Below are positions 9,728 through 20,437 of a stretch of DNA of 20,615 bases, one piece after another. The translations under genes and the position numbers were made by a program. How positions within the stretch are numbered: the first letter of the stretch is position 1; each line of letters opens with the position of its first letter. Origin of the DNA: Carex sylvatica (taxonomy: Eukaryota; Streptophyta; Magnoliopsida; Poales; Cyperaceae); the NCBI GenBank assembly GCA_964058845.1, contig CAXKVR010000590.1, forward strand, positions 1 to 20,615, given 5' to 3'. The notes under the pieces were generated by a model. The model was not told where the DNA came from. It saw only the letters and a program-made list of their open reading frames with translations, and did not search any database.

Positions 9728-12700
9728 ATGAAACGGGTCCCACTGCCCCACCTCCTCTCACGCCGCCGCTTCTCCACCTCCTCCACGGTGGAGACAGGAT
9801 TCAGTCGACCGGAGTTCGGGCGAGAGAGGTTGGTGGGGACAGTGCAGCCCTACGATAGCCACGTGTTCCTCCACTATGGATTGCCCACCACGTGGCATTC
9901 TGACGTGGAGGCTGAGGAGGGACTGCCCAGGAGCCTTTCTTTGGCGATCAAGTCTCGCCAAGCAGAAATGAAGAAAAAGGTTTGGTTCGTCTTCACTGGA
10001 GATTTATGCATAATCCAATTCATAAAAATGTCTGTTTAATTTTTGAACTGTCATGGAGAAATCAAAGCTCCTAATTCTGTAAACTTCAATGCCAAAATCT
10101 TTTGCAAACTAAAACAATTATGCATATTTTTTCTATTTATTTCACACCACTTTATTAGATAGATGGTAGGGGTGCAAACGGATCGGATATTATCCGACCG
10201 TATCCGAAAATTTGATACGGATATCCGATATCCAAATATCCGTGCGGATGCGGATACGGATATGGTTTTAAATTTTAATTATCCATATCCGAATAGTAAA
10301 TGTATACTATAGTTTAATATATATTATGAAATTTTTTATGTTATTTACTATTATAAAAAACGGATATCCGTATCCGTATCTGTATACGGAAAATAAAAAC
10401 GGATACGGATATGGTTTTACCACTATCCGATCTGTTTGCACCCCTAGACTCATGAGTTTACAAAATTATGCTGTTCCAGACTCGGTTAACCATACATGGA
10501 GGGGCAGATAATGCTTCATCAACATCAAGTGGTGATATTTTGATCTTTCCTGACATGACAAGATACAGGTACTAATCATCGTCCCAGGTGATATCAAAAT
10601 TTTCCTATTCTCTGTAATTAAATTATTGCTTAGTTGATATTACTAGGGAATAATTGGGTTTTAAACATGTAGTTCTGGTCTAAGAATGGCATTTTGATTA
10701 GAATGATACTATGGTAGTCAGCTTTGCTGTTCCTCTGACCAGTAAGAGACTGTAAGAATATCATCGTTACTCCGTAACTTTTTCAATCATAGAATTTGGA
10801 TAAAATGTTTAGGTGAAGAGCATATTTGTGTGGTACAATGCTTGTCAGGTCCGGTTCAACCCCACCATTGTTGACTCTACCCTCAGTTACGTTTATGGTT
10901 ACTGAGATCTCTCTTTTATTTTTGGGTAAATTTTGGTGGGAGGTCACTCAACTTTGCTCTTTGTCACGAATTGGTCACTCAAATTTGATTTGTCCCCTAG
11001 AAGCCACCGAACTTTTTATTTGTTCCGATTAAGTCACTCCGTCACTTTTTCCATCCAAAAAGTTAATGGAATGACACATGGACGTCCAAGTCATCATTTT
11101 TGAAAATTATTAAATCCTCTGACTTATTTGGGTACAATTTGGGAACACCATTCTATTCCCACCCTTTCCCTCTTCCTTTCGTCTTTTCCTCTTCTTCTTT
11201 CTCTTCCAGACTCTTGGTTTTCACATGCAAGTTAACCTTCAACTTATATCTTGGATTGATCTTTCGTTATCAGTTTATTACAAAGTCATACATTTAACTA
11301 TATTCTCTATGATATTAATAGTAGTGTCAATTTACAAAAAGTTTGTGATGATAGGACATTGGTCGATCCCTGAATGAGGGTGGAAATCAATGGTTCGAGT
11401 TTTCATTTTGGGTACATCTTTTTACTTCTCATTAAATATAGCTTTTGTTGGTAGAATGGTTGCCAGTGCAATAAGATTAGTCCATCTTATTAATTGGAGC
11501 ATAGAAGAAGGGGCTCATCTCAGGTTTTAATACATAGTAGTGAGATTAAGGATGAGACGAAAAATATTTATTTCATGCACCTGTTTATTAGTTTAGGATT
11601 TTACAGTGAGATACGAAGAGGGAAAACGAAGTCTGGAAGAGAAAGAAGGAAAGAAAAAAGGAAGAGGGAAAAGGTGGGAATAGAATGGTGTTCCCAAATT
11701 GTACCTAAATAAGTAGAAGGATTTAATAATTTTCAAAAATGATGAGTTGGACGTCCACATGTCATTCTGTTAACTTTTTGGATGAAAAAAGTGACGGAGT
11801 GACTTAATTGGAACAAATAAAAAGTTCGGTGGCTTTTAGAGGACAAATCAAACTTGAGTGACTAATTCATAACAAAGAGCAAAGTTGAGTGACCTCCCAT
11901 AAAATTTACTCTCTCTTTTTTTTCTTAAAAGGAATTTATCAAACCTACATGTTGATGATTTTGTGGAAGAGGTGCTTGTCAAAGAGACCAACTGGCAATC
12001 CAGTTCAATGCAAATCCTAAATGGGTCTTACATATTTGTCTGTTCTCATGGAACCCGTGATCAGAGGTGTGGCTTTTGCGGGCCTGCTCTAGTGAACAAA
12101 TTTGAAGAAGATATAGCTGCACTTGGTCTAGTGGACAAAGTCTACGTAAGCCCATGTTCACACATTGGTGGCCATAAATACGCAGGCAATGTTATTATAT
12201 ATGACTCCAGTTTTAATGGAGAGTCAACTGGTCATTGGTAAGAGAGAACAAGTTATGCTAATTTTACTGTTACCTCTCAGAGTACCTGATACTGTCATTC
12301 TGTAACTACCATTGTGAAGAAAGAAAGTTAAAAGTCTATTGTTTGTATGTCCCATGGGTCCTTTTCGTAGTGAATGTGAAAGAATGGTCTGGTATTATAA
12401 GTGTGCTGCCTGGTACTGACTTGAGAAAGAATGGTCTGGTATTGCTAGCACCAGATGTGACTTGTGCCCTTTTGGCTTTTAAAAATGAACATGGCGATTG
12501 GCGAACAATTCTAAGATCTCTACATTTCTTTATATGTACCAAGAATATTTCATACTTCTGTAGGATACTAGAAAACTTTGGTCCAAAGTAATATTTCTTC
12601 TTATGGCATCGAACAAATGAATCGTCTCTAGTTTGCTACTGATTTTGTTTTTACCCATAACACAACGGCTAAAGTTTTCTATTGTCTTGTTTAAGGTATG

Positions 12701-13247
12701 GATATGTATCCCCCAGTGATGTACCTGTTCTTTTAGAGCAACATGTCAGGGGAGGCAAGATTGTTGAAAAACTTTTGAGGTAATTAAATCACAATCTTTT
12801 TCAAGAACTAGATCTGAGAACTGATGCAACTAGAAATCTTATAAATCACACGGTATTGGCCATTTGGCCCATTCATATGTTTGAGAATTTGTTCAGTTCA
12901 TCTGTACAAAATACCTTTACCTTTTCAAAGTTCCTTATCTACAATTAGAGAACCACTGCTCTACAAAGGTTTGTTATCTTTAGTGGGAAAAAAAAACCTT
13001 TTAGTAGTTGCAAAGAAGTTGATACCTACTAATCTATGTGAGGTAGTATACAAATTTGAAACTTCAAGTATACTTGCATCAAATCTGAAATTTAATGGGG
13101 TGCGGGTGCAAAGTTCATCGCAGTTGACTAAATGTCAGATAAATAAAAAACAGGGGTCAGATGGGTTTGTCTCGAGAGGAGCAGAAGAAAGCCCAAGAGC
13201 TTAGGCTTCAGTTAGGTTCTGAAATTGCTTCGAGAAAGCACGGATAA
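9728..13247 (+). CDS. Sucrase/ferredoxin-like family protein (thioredoxin-fold, Apd1/Aim32-type)
   Basis: Exons are 9728-9979, 10480-10568, 11932-12237, 12696-12779 and 13154-13247. They total 825 bp (274 aa); every junction is GT/AG and keeps frame. The first 20 residues are basic and Ser/Thr-rich (LLSRRRFSTSST), consistent with an organelle presequence. The Suc_Fer-like domain runs from about residue 25: GTVQPYDSHVFLHYG, GDILIFPDMTRYR, CSHGTRDQRCGFCGP (151-165) and SPCSHIGGHKYAGN (187-200). A charged helix (LSREEQKKAQELRLQLGSE) closes the protein. In the yeast relative Apd1, two Cys and two His bind a [2Fe-2S] cluster. Here H191 and H195, with two of C151/C160/C163/C189, are candidate ligands by analogy. 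No enzymatic activity can be assigned; 'sucrase' is a historical family name. Introns 1 and 2 contain transposable elements. Confidence 0.93.
10167..10446. mobile_element. 280-bp hAT-like MITE in intron 1 of the sucrase/ferredoxin-like gene
   Basis: The termini are near-perfect inverted repeats. Left is TAGGGGTGCAAACGGATCGG and right in reverse complement is TAGGGGTGCAAACAGATCGG. The interior is built from GGATA/TATCC words (CGGATACGGATATCCG type), a pattern seen in many plant hAT MITEs. Only TAGA is shared at the flanks, so an 8-bp duplication is not clear. The right end lies 33 bp before exon 2. Confidence 0.8.
10918..11909. mobile_element. ~990-bp long-TIR element in intron 2 of the sucrase/ferredoxin-like gene
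   Basis: The left arm (about 10926-11220) and right arm (about 11621-11909) are inverted copies of about 290 bp. They start GTAAATTTTGGTGGGAGG and, in reverse complement, GTAAATTTTATGGGAGG, followed by TCACTCAACTTTGC. TCTCTCTTTT occurs on both sides (10908-10917 and 11910-11919) as a candidate 10-bp target duplication. However, on the left the recognisable TIR begins several bases after it. The roughly 400-bp centre shows no coding region. Long TIRs suggest a non-autonomous Mutator-like element. Confidence 0.8.
12378..12443. repeat. Exact 19-bp direct repeat, period 47, in intron 3
   Basis: GAAAGAATGGTCTGGTATT occurs at 12378-12396 and again at 12425-12443. The copies are identical and sit in an intron of the sucrase/ferredoxin-like gene, consistent with a small local duplication. 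Confidence 0.8.
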
Positions 13248-13919
13248 AGGTTTTGTTTTTTCTTTTCATATGATAAAAAATGATAGTGCATGTACCTCTT
13301 TTATTTTTTTTCCCAAAATCGTCAATGTGTGATTCCAACAAACTAAATCACCGTGTACACCATTGCAAATAAGAACAGTCGTACTCTTACAAAACATGGA
13401 AATAACATAGAAACCCTACAAAGCAAGAATCCCACAACACTGCTCAAGAGATTGTTATCATTTTTGTATATTGAACAGCTCTTACGTCTGCTTGATTATA
13501 AAGCAACACAAGGGCATTATCAAAACGAAGAAGGAAAAAAAGGGGAGCTTCCAAAGACATTAGATAACTCTGGGGTTCCACCATTCTCGTCCTTTTCTTT
13601 CTATAAATCCAGAATGATATGAAAAATTAACATTTGTGTAAAGAAAAAACGTTGATAAAACAATATAGTATTTTATAAAATAAGCTCGACTCTTGACTTA
13701 GCCATCCCATGTAATATAACACATGCAAAAGGATGGTTAAATTTAGGCATTTTTAACAGATGAAAGTGCTGGGAAATATATAAAAATTCTAGTGAGTTTA
13801 TTCTGATGCCACTTGTTTTGTATAAAAAATGCAGTCTAAATAGTTTGTATGCAAATTGTATCTTTATCTTGTTTGAGACACTCAATATTACTAAATACAT
13901 GAGAGTTTGCCACACACAC
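13248..13919. other. 3' flank of the sucrase/ferredoxin-like gene
   Basis: This is AT-rich sequence after the stop codon and should include the 3' untranslated region. A weak AATAAA-like stretch (GATAAAAAATGA, about 13271) could serve as a polyadenylation signal, but this is uncertain. No further gene is seen, and the open frames present show no recognisable family. Confidence 0.45.
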
Positions 13920-14140
13920 GGGTGTTCAGTTCGGTTCGTGGGCAACCGAATTAGGCAAACTAAAGGTTTATTCCGGTTTCAAAAATAGAACTGAACCAAA
14001 CTGTTTTAGCCTCTCAACCGAACTGAACCATACCAAACCAAAATTTTACTTCGGTTTGAACTGAAGTTTGACTGCACAACACATAATAACCAGAAATTCA
14101 GAAAACCAGAAGAACAAGTAGAAAAATTAACACAAAAATC

Positions 14141-14471
14141 AAGTATTAAAAATAAAAACCAGAAAACCACTTAATAACAGGACTTAGCAAGAAATTTAGA
14201 AAACCATCTTACTAATGACATCATCTCTTTGTTCATTTCCAGAAAATCCAAGTATTAAAAATAGAAATCCAGAAAACCACTTAATAACAGGACTTTTTCT
14301 TTAGAAAACCATCTCACTAATGACATCATCTCTTTGTTCATTTCCAGAAAACCCAGTATAAAAATTAACAGGTTAAAAGAATCATCATAACACATTATCT
14401 ATCTATCCGATCTGGTATCATCTCACTAATGACCCATTTTTTATGATTAAAAGAATCATCTCACTAATGAC
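14141..14471. repeat. Tandem repeat, period about 105-110 bp
   Basis: AAGTATTAAAAATA at 14141 recurs at 14250, and the following roughly 105 bp repeats with a small deletion. The marker CATCTYACTAATGAC occurs at 14205, 14310, 14419 and 14457. This gives two well-preserved units, a degenerate third and a partial fourth. No coding potential. Confidence 0.7.
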
Positions 14472-14659
14472 CCATATCGTATTCTTTTATCTATTTATCT
14501 GACCCGTATCGTATTCGATAAGATAGTACAGGTAATTTTTGTTTCCGTAACCTTACCGGATACAGATACGAGTAAATATTTTTTTTCTTTATCTAAATAG
14601 ATAAGGATACAAGTAAAGTAAAGCCTATTTTGTATCCATTATCCAATTGGGTAATTATA

Positions 14660-14680
14660 AAATATATATATATATATATT
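14660..14680. repeat. (AT)n microsatellite
   Basis: A run of alternating A and T about 20 bp long, inside the mosaic hAT-like block. Confidence 0.85.
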
Positions 14681-14970
14681 AATGAGCAATGAATATCAAT
14701 TCATCATTAAAATACAAATAAATTCTAACAAATTCCAATAAAATTAACCTTTAAAACATGTATATATGTGTACAAAGTGAATGTATTTTAACATTCTATT
14801 TAATAAATAATAGAAAAATATATTATATTAACATTATCCATTATGTATCCACTACTATTTTGTTATTCGATAACTATAACGGATAAAAATAAGAGTACAG
14901 ATAAAAACAATTTATAACAAGTACGAATACGAAAGTGCTTCCACCCAATATCATATCCGTTGACACCCCT

Positions 14971-16113
14971 ACACACAACCTTTTAATTACTGTAACATGT
15001 TGGGTTCTTGCTAAGAAAAATGCAAGGAGTGTCGAAATTAGCGAGCCCTTTTAAGAAAAGAAAAATAATTAACACACAGAGAGAAAAAAAAGAACAAAGA
15101 ATTTCAATAGGTGCGAGTTAAAACTACTAGAGGATTCAAATGTCTTTTTTTTTTTTATCCATCATACCTTTATTTTTAAAAACTTTAATAATTTAAAATT
15201 TTAAACTTAAAAAATCAAAATAAAACTATTAAATATATACATTATTTTATCTATACATGTTTAAAAAATTATGACATTTCAACTTTATTTTAGTTGTTAT
15301 CAAGAGCTTGTAAAAACGTACTAATGTGATAATTTCTAAACACTGATTTTTCAAATAAGTGATTCACATAAAAATAAAATCAAAATGTAATATATTTTTT
15401 TATGAACACACAGCTAAACTAACATAAATCACATCTAACGGTTTTATTTTGACGTTTATGATTTAAATTTTGATTTATTAATATTTAAAAAAAATAGAGA
15501 CATGATAAAGACACAAAAAATGAATCCTCAAACTACTAATATTGTTACACGCTATTTGTCGTTTCTGACCTGTGAGTTCCGCAATTATATTTTGCAACTC
15601 TCAATGTAAAAATTGCTTGTATCATCTTATCTAGCTCCTAAATTTTTTAATGATAGACTCGTCTCCATAACAAGTTCTGTTTGTCAAACCAAATAAAGAA
15701 CAAATAGTGCCATTTAAAACAATTAAATTTTACAGACCCGAACACCGACTTTTCCCATATAAAACCAAGTGCAGCTATGAGTACCTCAAGGCAACCATAA
15801 AATAATTGTTGAAACACTGACCACTGATGGGTTGCTCAATACTACAACAACACCTGGTAACAAGTCTCCAATATTGTCAGGAAAATAGGCATGTCAATGA
15901 GCTTTCAGCCTTTCACTAAGAAAAAGATAGTCAAACATAATTAATTCTTAGTGAGCTACACGACCTTAATAACACATCATCTTTTACACTTCACCATTAC
16001 CTAACCATCACAACCAATTTACACTGGTCAGCATTTGAGAGAGAGAGAGAGAGAGAGAGAGACTCTGACCCAGAAAGGGCTTTGAATAAGCTGTCCGATA
16101 TTGAACTCGTTAC
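14971..16113. other. AT-rich intergenic DNA between convergent genes
   Basis: No gene was recognised in this 1.1-kb interval. It is strongly AT-rich from about 15120 to 15530. The right-hand part, next to the stop codon of the BIM-like gene at 16114, should contain that gene's 3' untranslated region, including the (GA)n run at about 16036-16062. Confidence 0.5.
16036..16062. repeat. (GA)13 microsatellite in the presumed 3' UTR of the BIM-like gene
   Basis: An uninterrupted GA dinucleotide run of about 26 bp lies about 50 bp beyond the stop codon on the transcript side, where it reads as (CU)n. It is likely length-polymorphic. Confidence 0.85.
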
Positions 16114-19100
16114 TCAGCATTTATTCAATTTATGCCTCTTGGAAACCTGATCACTCGAGGTGTCCATCACTTGATTCCCATGAGACAAACCATTGTGATC
16201 CTATGACAAAAGTTCTAATTAATACCATAATATGCAAGTCACCCACACCATTTTTTACAATGATTTAGGTGCATGAAAAGTGGCATAAACCATCAGTGTA
16301 AGAAACTGAAATCCTATCCATGTTAAAAGAATACTTCAGAAATTCAGCTACATACTTAAATAAAATGATAAGTCAACTAGGGGCACTCATTTGGTTCAGT
16401 CATGTTGCTTCTAACTATACCAGATCTGTTCTGGTTGAAATGTTTTGGTCCTTCGTATGGTTTACTGTTTTGTAAAACAGACTTTCCCTCTGTCTGATTC
16501 CAGTTGACTCGAAAGAAATTGACTGAATGGCACCCCAAATGCCAACAAGCTTACACTCGCAAACCTGGTGAAAAGTTTAAAAAAAATGGACACAGCAAAA
16601 TAGGCAATGTATACCTAAAGGCAATTTCAAGTGTAACTCTGCAAAAACCTAAAGGCAATCATGCCCTGCAAATAAAGCATCATGGATATCCAACCCACCA
16701 GAGCCAAAATTTTGCAAATAACCCTATAAAACAAAATGTCCTCCAACACTTAACTATTCCTCCTTCCACCCTGTCATGTTTACGGTAAGATGGTGAGGTA
16801 GTTTGTGCATTTTCTAAAAGAAGGGAGAGAAGGGACAGAAAAATGATCTTTCTAGGTTCAGAAGCATATGAGATATTTCATATTTGAGACACTATTCGTC
16901 TTGCAGGAATAAACATGATATTTTAGTGTATTATAAATGGAACATCAAAATATAAAGTTCTAATGCGCCCAGAATTACGGATAAGAATGTTTTTATCACC
17001 TTAGAATTAGATATAACTGGAGGAACTCTTCTAGAAGATGCACGCTTTCCAAGGTTGACCTGAACTGTACAACTGGCTTGAGAAAGATCAATACCAGAGC
17101 TCTCCATTGCGCTCGTTAGTGCCCCAAATAAGCTGTGATTGTAAGCACATTTAAGTCCATAACGATGGTTGCTTGAATGTACTTGAACAGCAAAGTAGCA
17201 GCACCAAGCACCAATTACCAATAATATTACTCACAGAGTCACTGAACAAGACTCCTATCATATATTGATGCAGCACTTTCTGATATTGGCTTAGAAATTT
17301 AAAAATTGAAGTAATGTGGTTAATACATACCCACAACCACAAGATACTACCAGCATCAGATGTTTTCTGTTCTGGTTGTTTCTAAATATTACAATAAACT
17401 AATGGATATAGATATACACAGGTATATAAATTAGATAGGAATATAGCTAAGATGAGACTAACTTCTGGGAGTATATACTAGAGACGGTAATTGTCCCCTC
17501 ATCAATGGCCAGTTCATCCTCAGGCAGAACATTAGTATTAACAGTGCAATCTGGAGTCCCCACCTGCCTCTGCCATGTGGGCTGTGGCTGAGTAACCACG
17601 TCAATGTTTTCTGAAAAAAAAAAAAAATCAGAACTATGAAAATACTTTTAGATGAAATACAGACATATGACATATTGTCGTTGTCACCAGTCCGAAACCA
17701 CCTCCCAATAAGTTGTGTGAATCAAACATAGACCAAAGAGTTCCAGTGTAAAGTTTACATAAATCATGCAAAACCTCAGAAACAAAGAATTTTACTTCAC
17801 AAATGAGAAACAGCCCTCCCCTAATCTTTCATTTTCTTTAAAGAATACTGAAGCTTCTCTTTTCAAGAGGATTGTTTTGTTTCAGGACAAGACGGGATAA
17901 AATGAATAAAACACATCAACCTATGCAACAACTTAGGCATCTTGAACTCCTGAAAACAATACGTACTATACAAACCCTTTCAAATATATAAAATATCACA
18001 TAGAACATCCCTTCTCCCACTTTATACACACACAGAGCAAAGGAGGAGGTTGTGCATGCATAGTATTTATTGTTTTGCAGGGATAAACATGAAATCGAGT
18101 AAATAAGAAAGAACTTCACCTGTCGGTAAGTCAGGTTCCACCAAAGCATGTGAATTTGATAGGATAGCATTTGGTGTAACAGCTAGGGAACTGTTGTCGA
18201 TAAACTTCCCCGAAAAGGTGTACCCGGAAGCATTACCATTCCTCACTTGTGACATGTCTGACAATCCCTCAGCCGAGACCCGGTTGCTGCTCTGTTTTTA
18301 TGTGTTAAATGTAAATGAGAAGAAGTCTCAGCAAGTATTGTTCTACTAGTATTACAATAAGTCATTTTTAAGTCATGTGTGCAATTTGATTCTTATTGCT
18401 GGTGCTTGTTTTTTATTATGTCTTGCATTTAGCCTAATTGTAGCATCCTATCAGCAGAAATTCTAAAAATCATTGAAGTAACCACATTTCAGCGACAAAA
18501 GTTAAAAAAATGTAGTTTTGCAAAAATAATGGATCAGATGATTGTCCGACTAAATAGTAGGGAGAGTGTTCAGGAACTTCCTTGACAGTCCATTCAAATA
18601 TGATGAATTTGCAAATACCAAAACCAAAAGGCGTCTTTTGCAAATGAAGGCAGGTAGGTTTTGCAAAATAGAAGCTTAGTTATATTTGGATTTCAGGAAT
18701 CTCAGGGGAGAAATCTACCCATGGCATGAGCTTTGTATTGTCAGGATTCCATTCGGGATATGTTGACTCATACTTTTGCACCTTCTCTTGAAGAAATTTT
18801 ACATACTCGATTACCTACATAATGTACAAAGAGTTATGATATATAATGTAGTGGTTCTTACCTAAACATATGCATACACATACAATAAGTTCTTGCTTCT
18901 TACAACAACAACAACAACAAAGCCTTTAGTCCCAAGCAAGTTCTTGCTTCTTATATCAACAAATTTTGATGTCAAAGAATAATTGAACTATTAAGACCTC
19001 AAAAATAAACTAACCAAGTATGAAAGATAATGGAACTAGATCATTAGAATAATATGAACAAGCAAGCACCAAGTTAGAACAAATAATTATTGCTTATACT

Positions 19101-20437
19101 GTGACAAAGTCAATGAGCGATCATGAAGGTTCATGGCCTAGGCTAGTGGCCCACATTGCACTTGGTGGGAGTGCTGGACTACCATCTGCCCAAGTGGCAG
19201 AGTGGACGTCATAATTTGTTATAGAGGGTGTATGCGTTTGCGCGGCCCCTGCTGAATTTTTCCCCAACTTGTTTGGGACTTAAGGCTTGGTTGTTGTTGT
19301 TGTTGTTGTGACAGCAATAGTCCTGTTTTCAAATGATTGCCAACCCTCTGCCTACTTTTTCATCATATGCGTTCACAAATCATATTGAACTCATGTGCTC
19401 AGACCATTAAAAAAATGATGGAAAAAAAAAAATCTAAGTATAGAATGAATTGTAAATGCATTCTGAAATCTGAACACATGCATTAACAATTCAATTGTTC
19501 AGTGTGAATGGTGACGCATGAGTTCAGCTGTCTGCATTGAGTCTGCTTTGTTTTGAAGCCAAAAAACATTTTAGTGTTTTTTAGCTGTCTGAACGCATGA
19601 GTTCACTAAAAATAACTGAACGTATGGGTTCAACCAGTAGGTATAGAGTTGTCAAAGCTTCTGAAAACCAGGATATTGTTGACAAACATTAAAAAAAAAT
19701 TGGAAAAACAAAAAAAATCATTAAAAACCATCCACATACTAATTATTAGCTCTTGTACTCTGTCTTTTACAAATACACTACTTCAAGAAATTGATGTACA
19801 CGTTACCAATATATACTGACCTACTTCATATAGGTAGACGATCTATGATTGAGCTAAAAACTAATGGTAACCAGATTTTGATTGAAATTAGAAAATAAAA
19901 TAAGGAACAAAGCGAACTTTAGATTAAAGAACTTCTGAACATTTGTTTGACGACCTAGGTTTTCTAGGTGGAAAAGCAATTACCTCAAGAAGAAAGGTAG
20001 CACGGTCCCTCTTCTGGTCACTATGCGGTATGAGTTCTCTAAGTAACTGAAATCTGTCATAAAAGAAAGGTTTTTAACATTTATATCTTTCATTTCGGGT
20101 ATTGTCAGAATCATGTGTTCTCCTTAATATAATGGTAACACCGCGACATGCTTAAACATCAGCAACTTGTGGTCTGGTATCACGTGCAAATTACCTCAAA
20201 TAAAAACATGTCTTAGTTGCGACAAAATGGTAGGTGTTATTTGCAATACGCGAACACAATAACAATTAGGTCCAAGTTACAAAAGATAACACAAACAGAT
20301 CCAAATTAAATCAACTTACCTTTCATTAATTTTGCACCTACGACGCTGTTCAGTGGCAGAGTGCTTAGATCGGGGGGTAGTTGGTGTTCCCAGCTTGCTG
20401 TCCCCATTCTTACCATCCATCCTGACTGCTAGCTCTC
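16114..20437 (-). CDS. BIM2: BIM-family (BES1-interacting Myc-like) bHLH transcription factor, 5' end missing
   Basis: Visible exons (minus strand) are 20437-20320, 20053-19984, 18814-18719, 18291-18120, 17610-17463, 17132-17000 and 16200-16114. All junctions are GT/AG and in frame. Counting from the Met at 20420, 268 residues follow. The bHLH spans about 19-75: [17 protein letters not shown], with H20, E24 and R28 (the H-E-R set of G-box binders), then [20 protein letters not shown] and [15 protein letters not shown]. Later come [42 protein letters not shown] and VQVNLGKRA, all BIM hallmarks; the end is SKRHKLNKC. Arabidopsis BIMs partner BES1 in brassinosteroid signalling. The helix (QEKVQKYE) fits BIM2/BIM3 better than BIM1. 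A 3' splice site at 20439-20438 (TGTAG) suggests coding continues upstream beyond the window, as in BIM2. BIM2 versus BIM3 is not settled. Confidence 0.9.
18887..18953 (-). mobile_element. 35-bp SINE stub inside a perfect 16-bp target-site duplication
   Basis: AAGTTCTTGCTTCTTA occurs at 18887-18902 and 18938-18953. Between the copies are only 35 bp. Read on the minus strand they are GGGACTAAAGGCTTTG followed by TTG repeats, which matches the 3' tail of the SINE-like copy at 19107-19306. This fits an extremely 5'-truncated retroposition. It lies in a BIM-gene intron. Confidence 0.75.
19107..19306 (+). mobile_element. SINE-like retroposon (~200 bp) with (TTG)n tail
   Basis: The 3' end, ACTTGTTTGGGACTTAAGGC then TTG repeats, is typical of plant Au-like SINEs. 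Length (about 200 bp) also fits. A 7-bp direct repeat, TGTGACA, flanks it (19100-19106 and 19307-19313). The GGCCTAGGCTAGTGG region near the 5' end resembles a Pol III A box. A convincing B box was not found. It lies in the BIM intron between the two bHLH-coding exons 19984-20053 and 18719-18814, opposite in strand to the gene. Confidence 0.65.

Larger units (their letters stand above)
13920..14970. mobile_element. Mosaic hAT-like block
   Basis: The left edge reads GGGTGTTCAGTTCGGTTCG, and GGTTCGGTT-type words continue to about 14070. The right edge reads ATCCGTTGACACCCCT, preceded from about 14490 by GTATCC/GGATAC words. Both edges are hAT-like termini (GGGGTGT..), but their subterminal repeats belong to different types. 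The flanks are ACACACAC (13912-13919) and ACACACAA (14971-14978), a 7/8 match that low complexity could also explain. The middle contains a tandem duplication. It could be one chimeric insertion or remnants of two. Confidence 0.5.

Noticed and set aside
9860..9894. Two CACGTG G-boxes in exon 1 of the sucrase/ferredoxin-like gene
   Set aside because: They fall in GC-rich coding sequence and encode conserved residues, so chance occurrence is likely. Binding by the nearby BIM-like factor would be speculation.
11355..11410. GGTTCGAGTTTTC resembling a tRNA/SINE B box inside the long-TIR element
   Set aside because: No matching A box at the right spacing, no cloverleaf and no tail; the match is too short to call.
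12881..13204. 107-codon frame overlapping the last exon of the sucrase/ferredoxin-like gene
   Set aside because: It reads exon 5 in the wrong frame and otherwise covers intron 4. The spliced frame gives a continuous family-like C-terminus.
16504..16788. 94-codon plus-strand frame
   Set aside because: It lies within the last intron of the BIM-like gene, opposite strand, with no recognisable domain.
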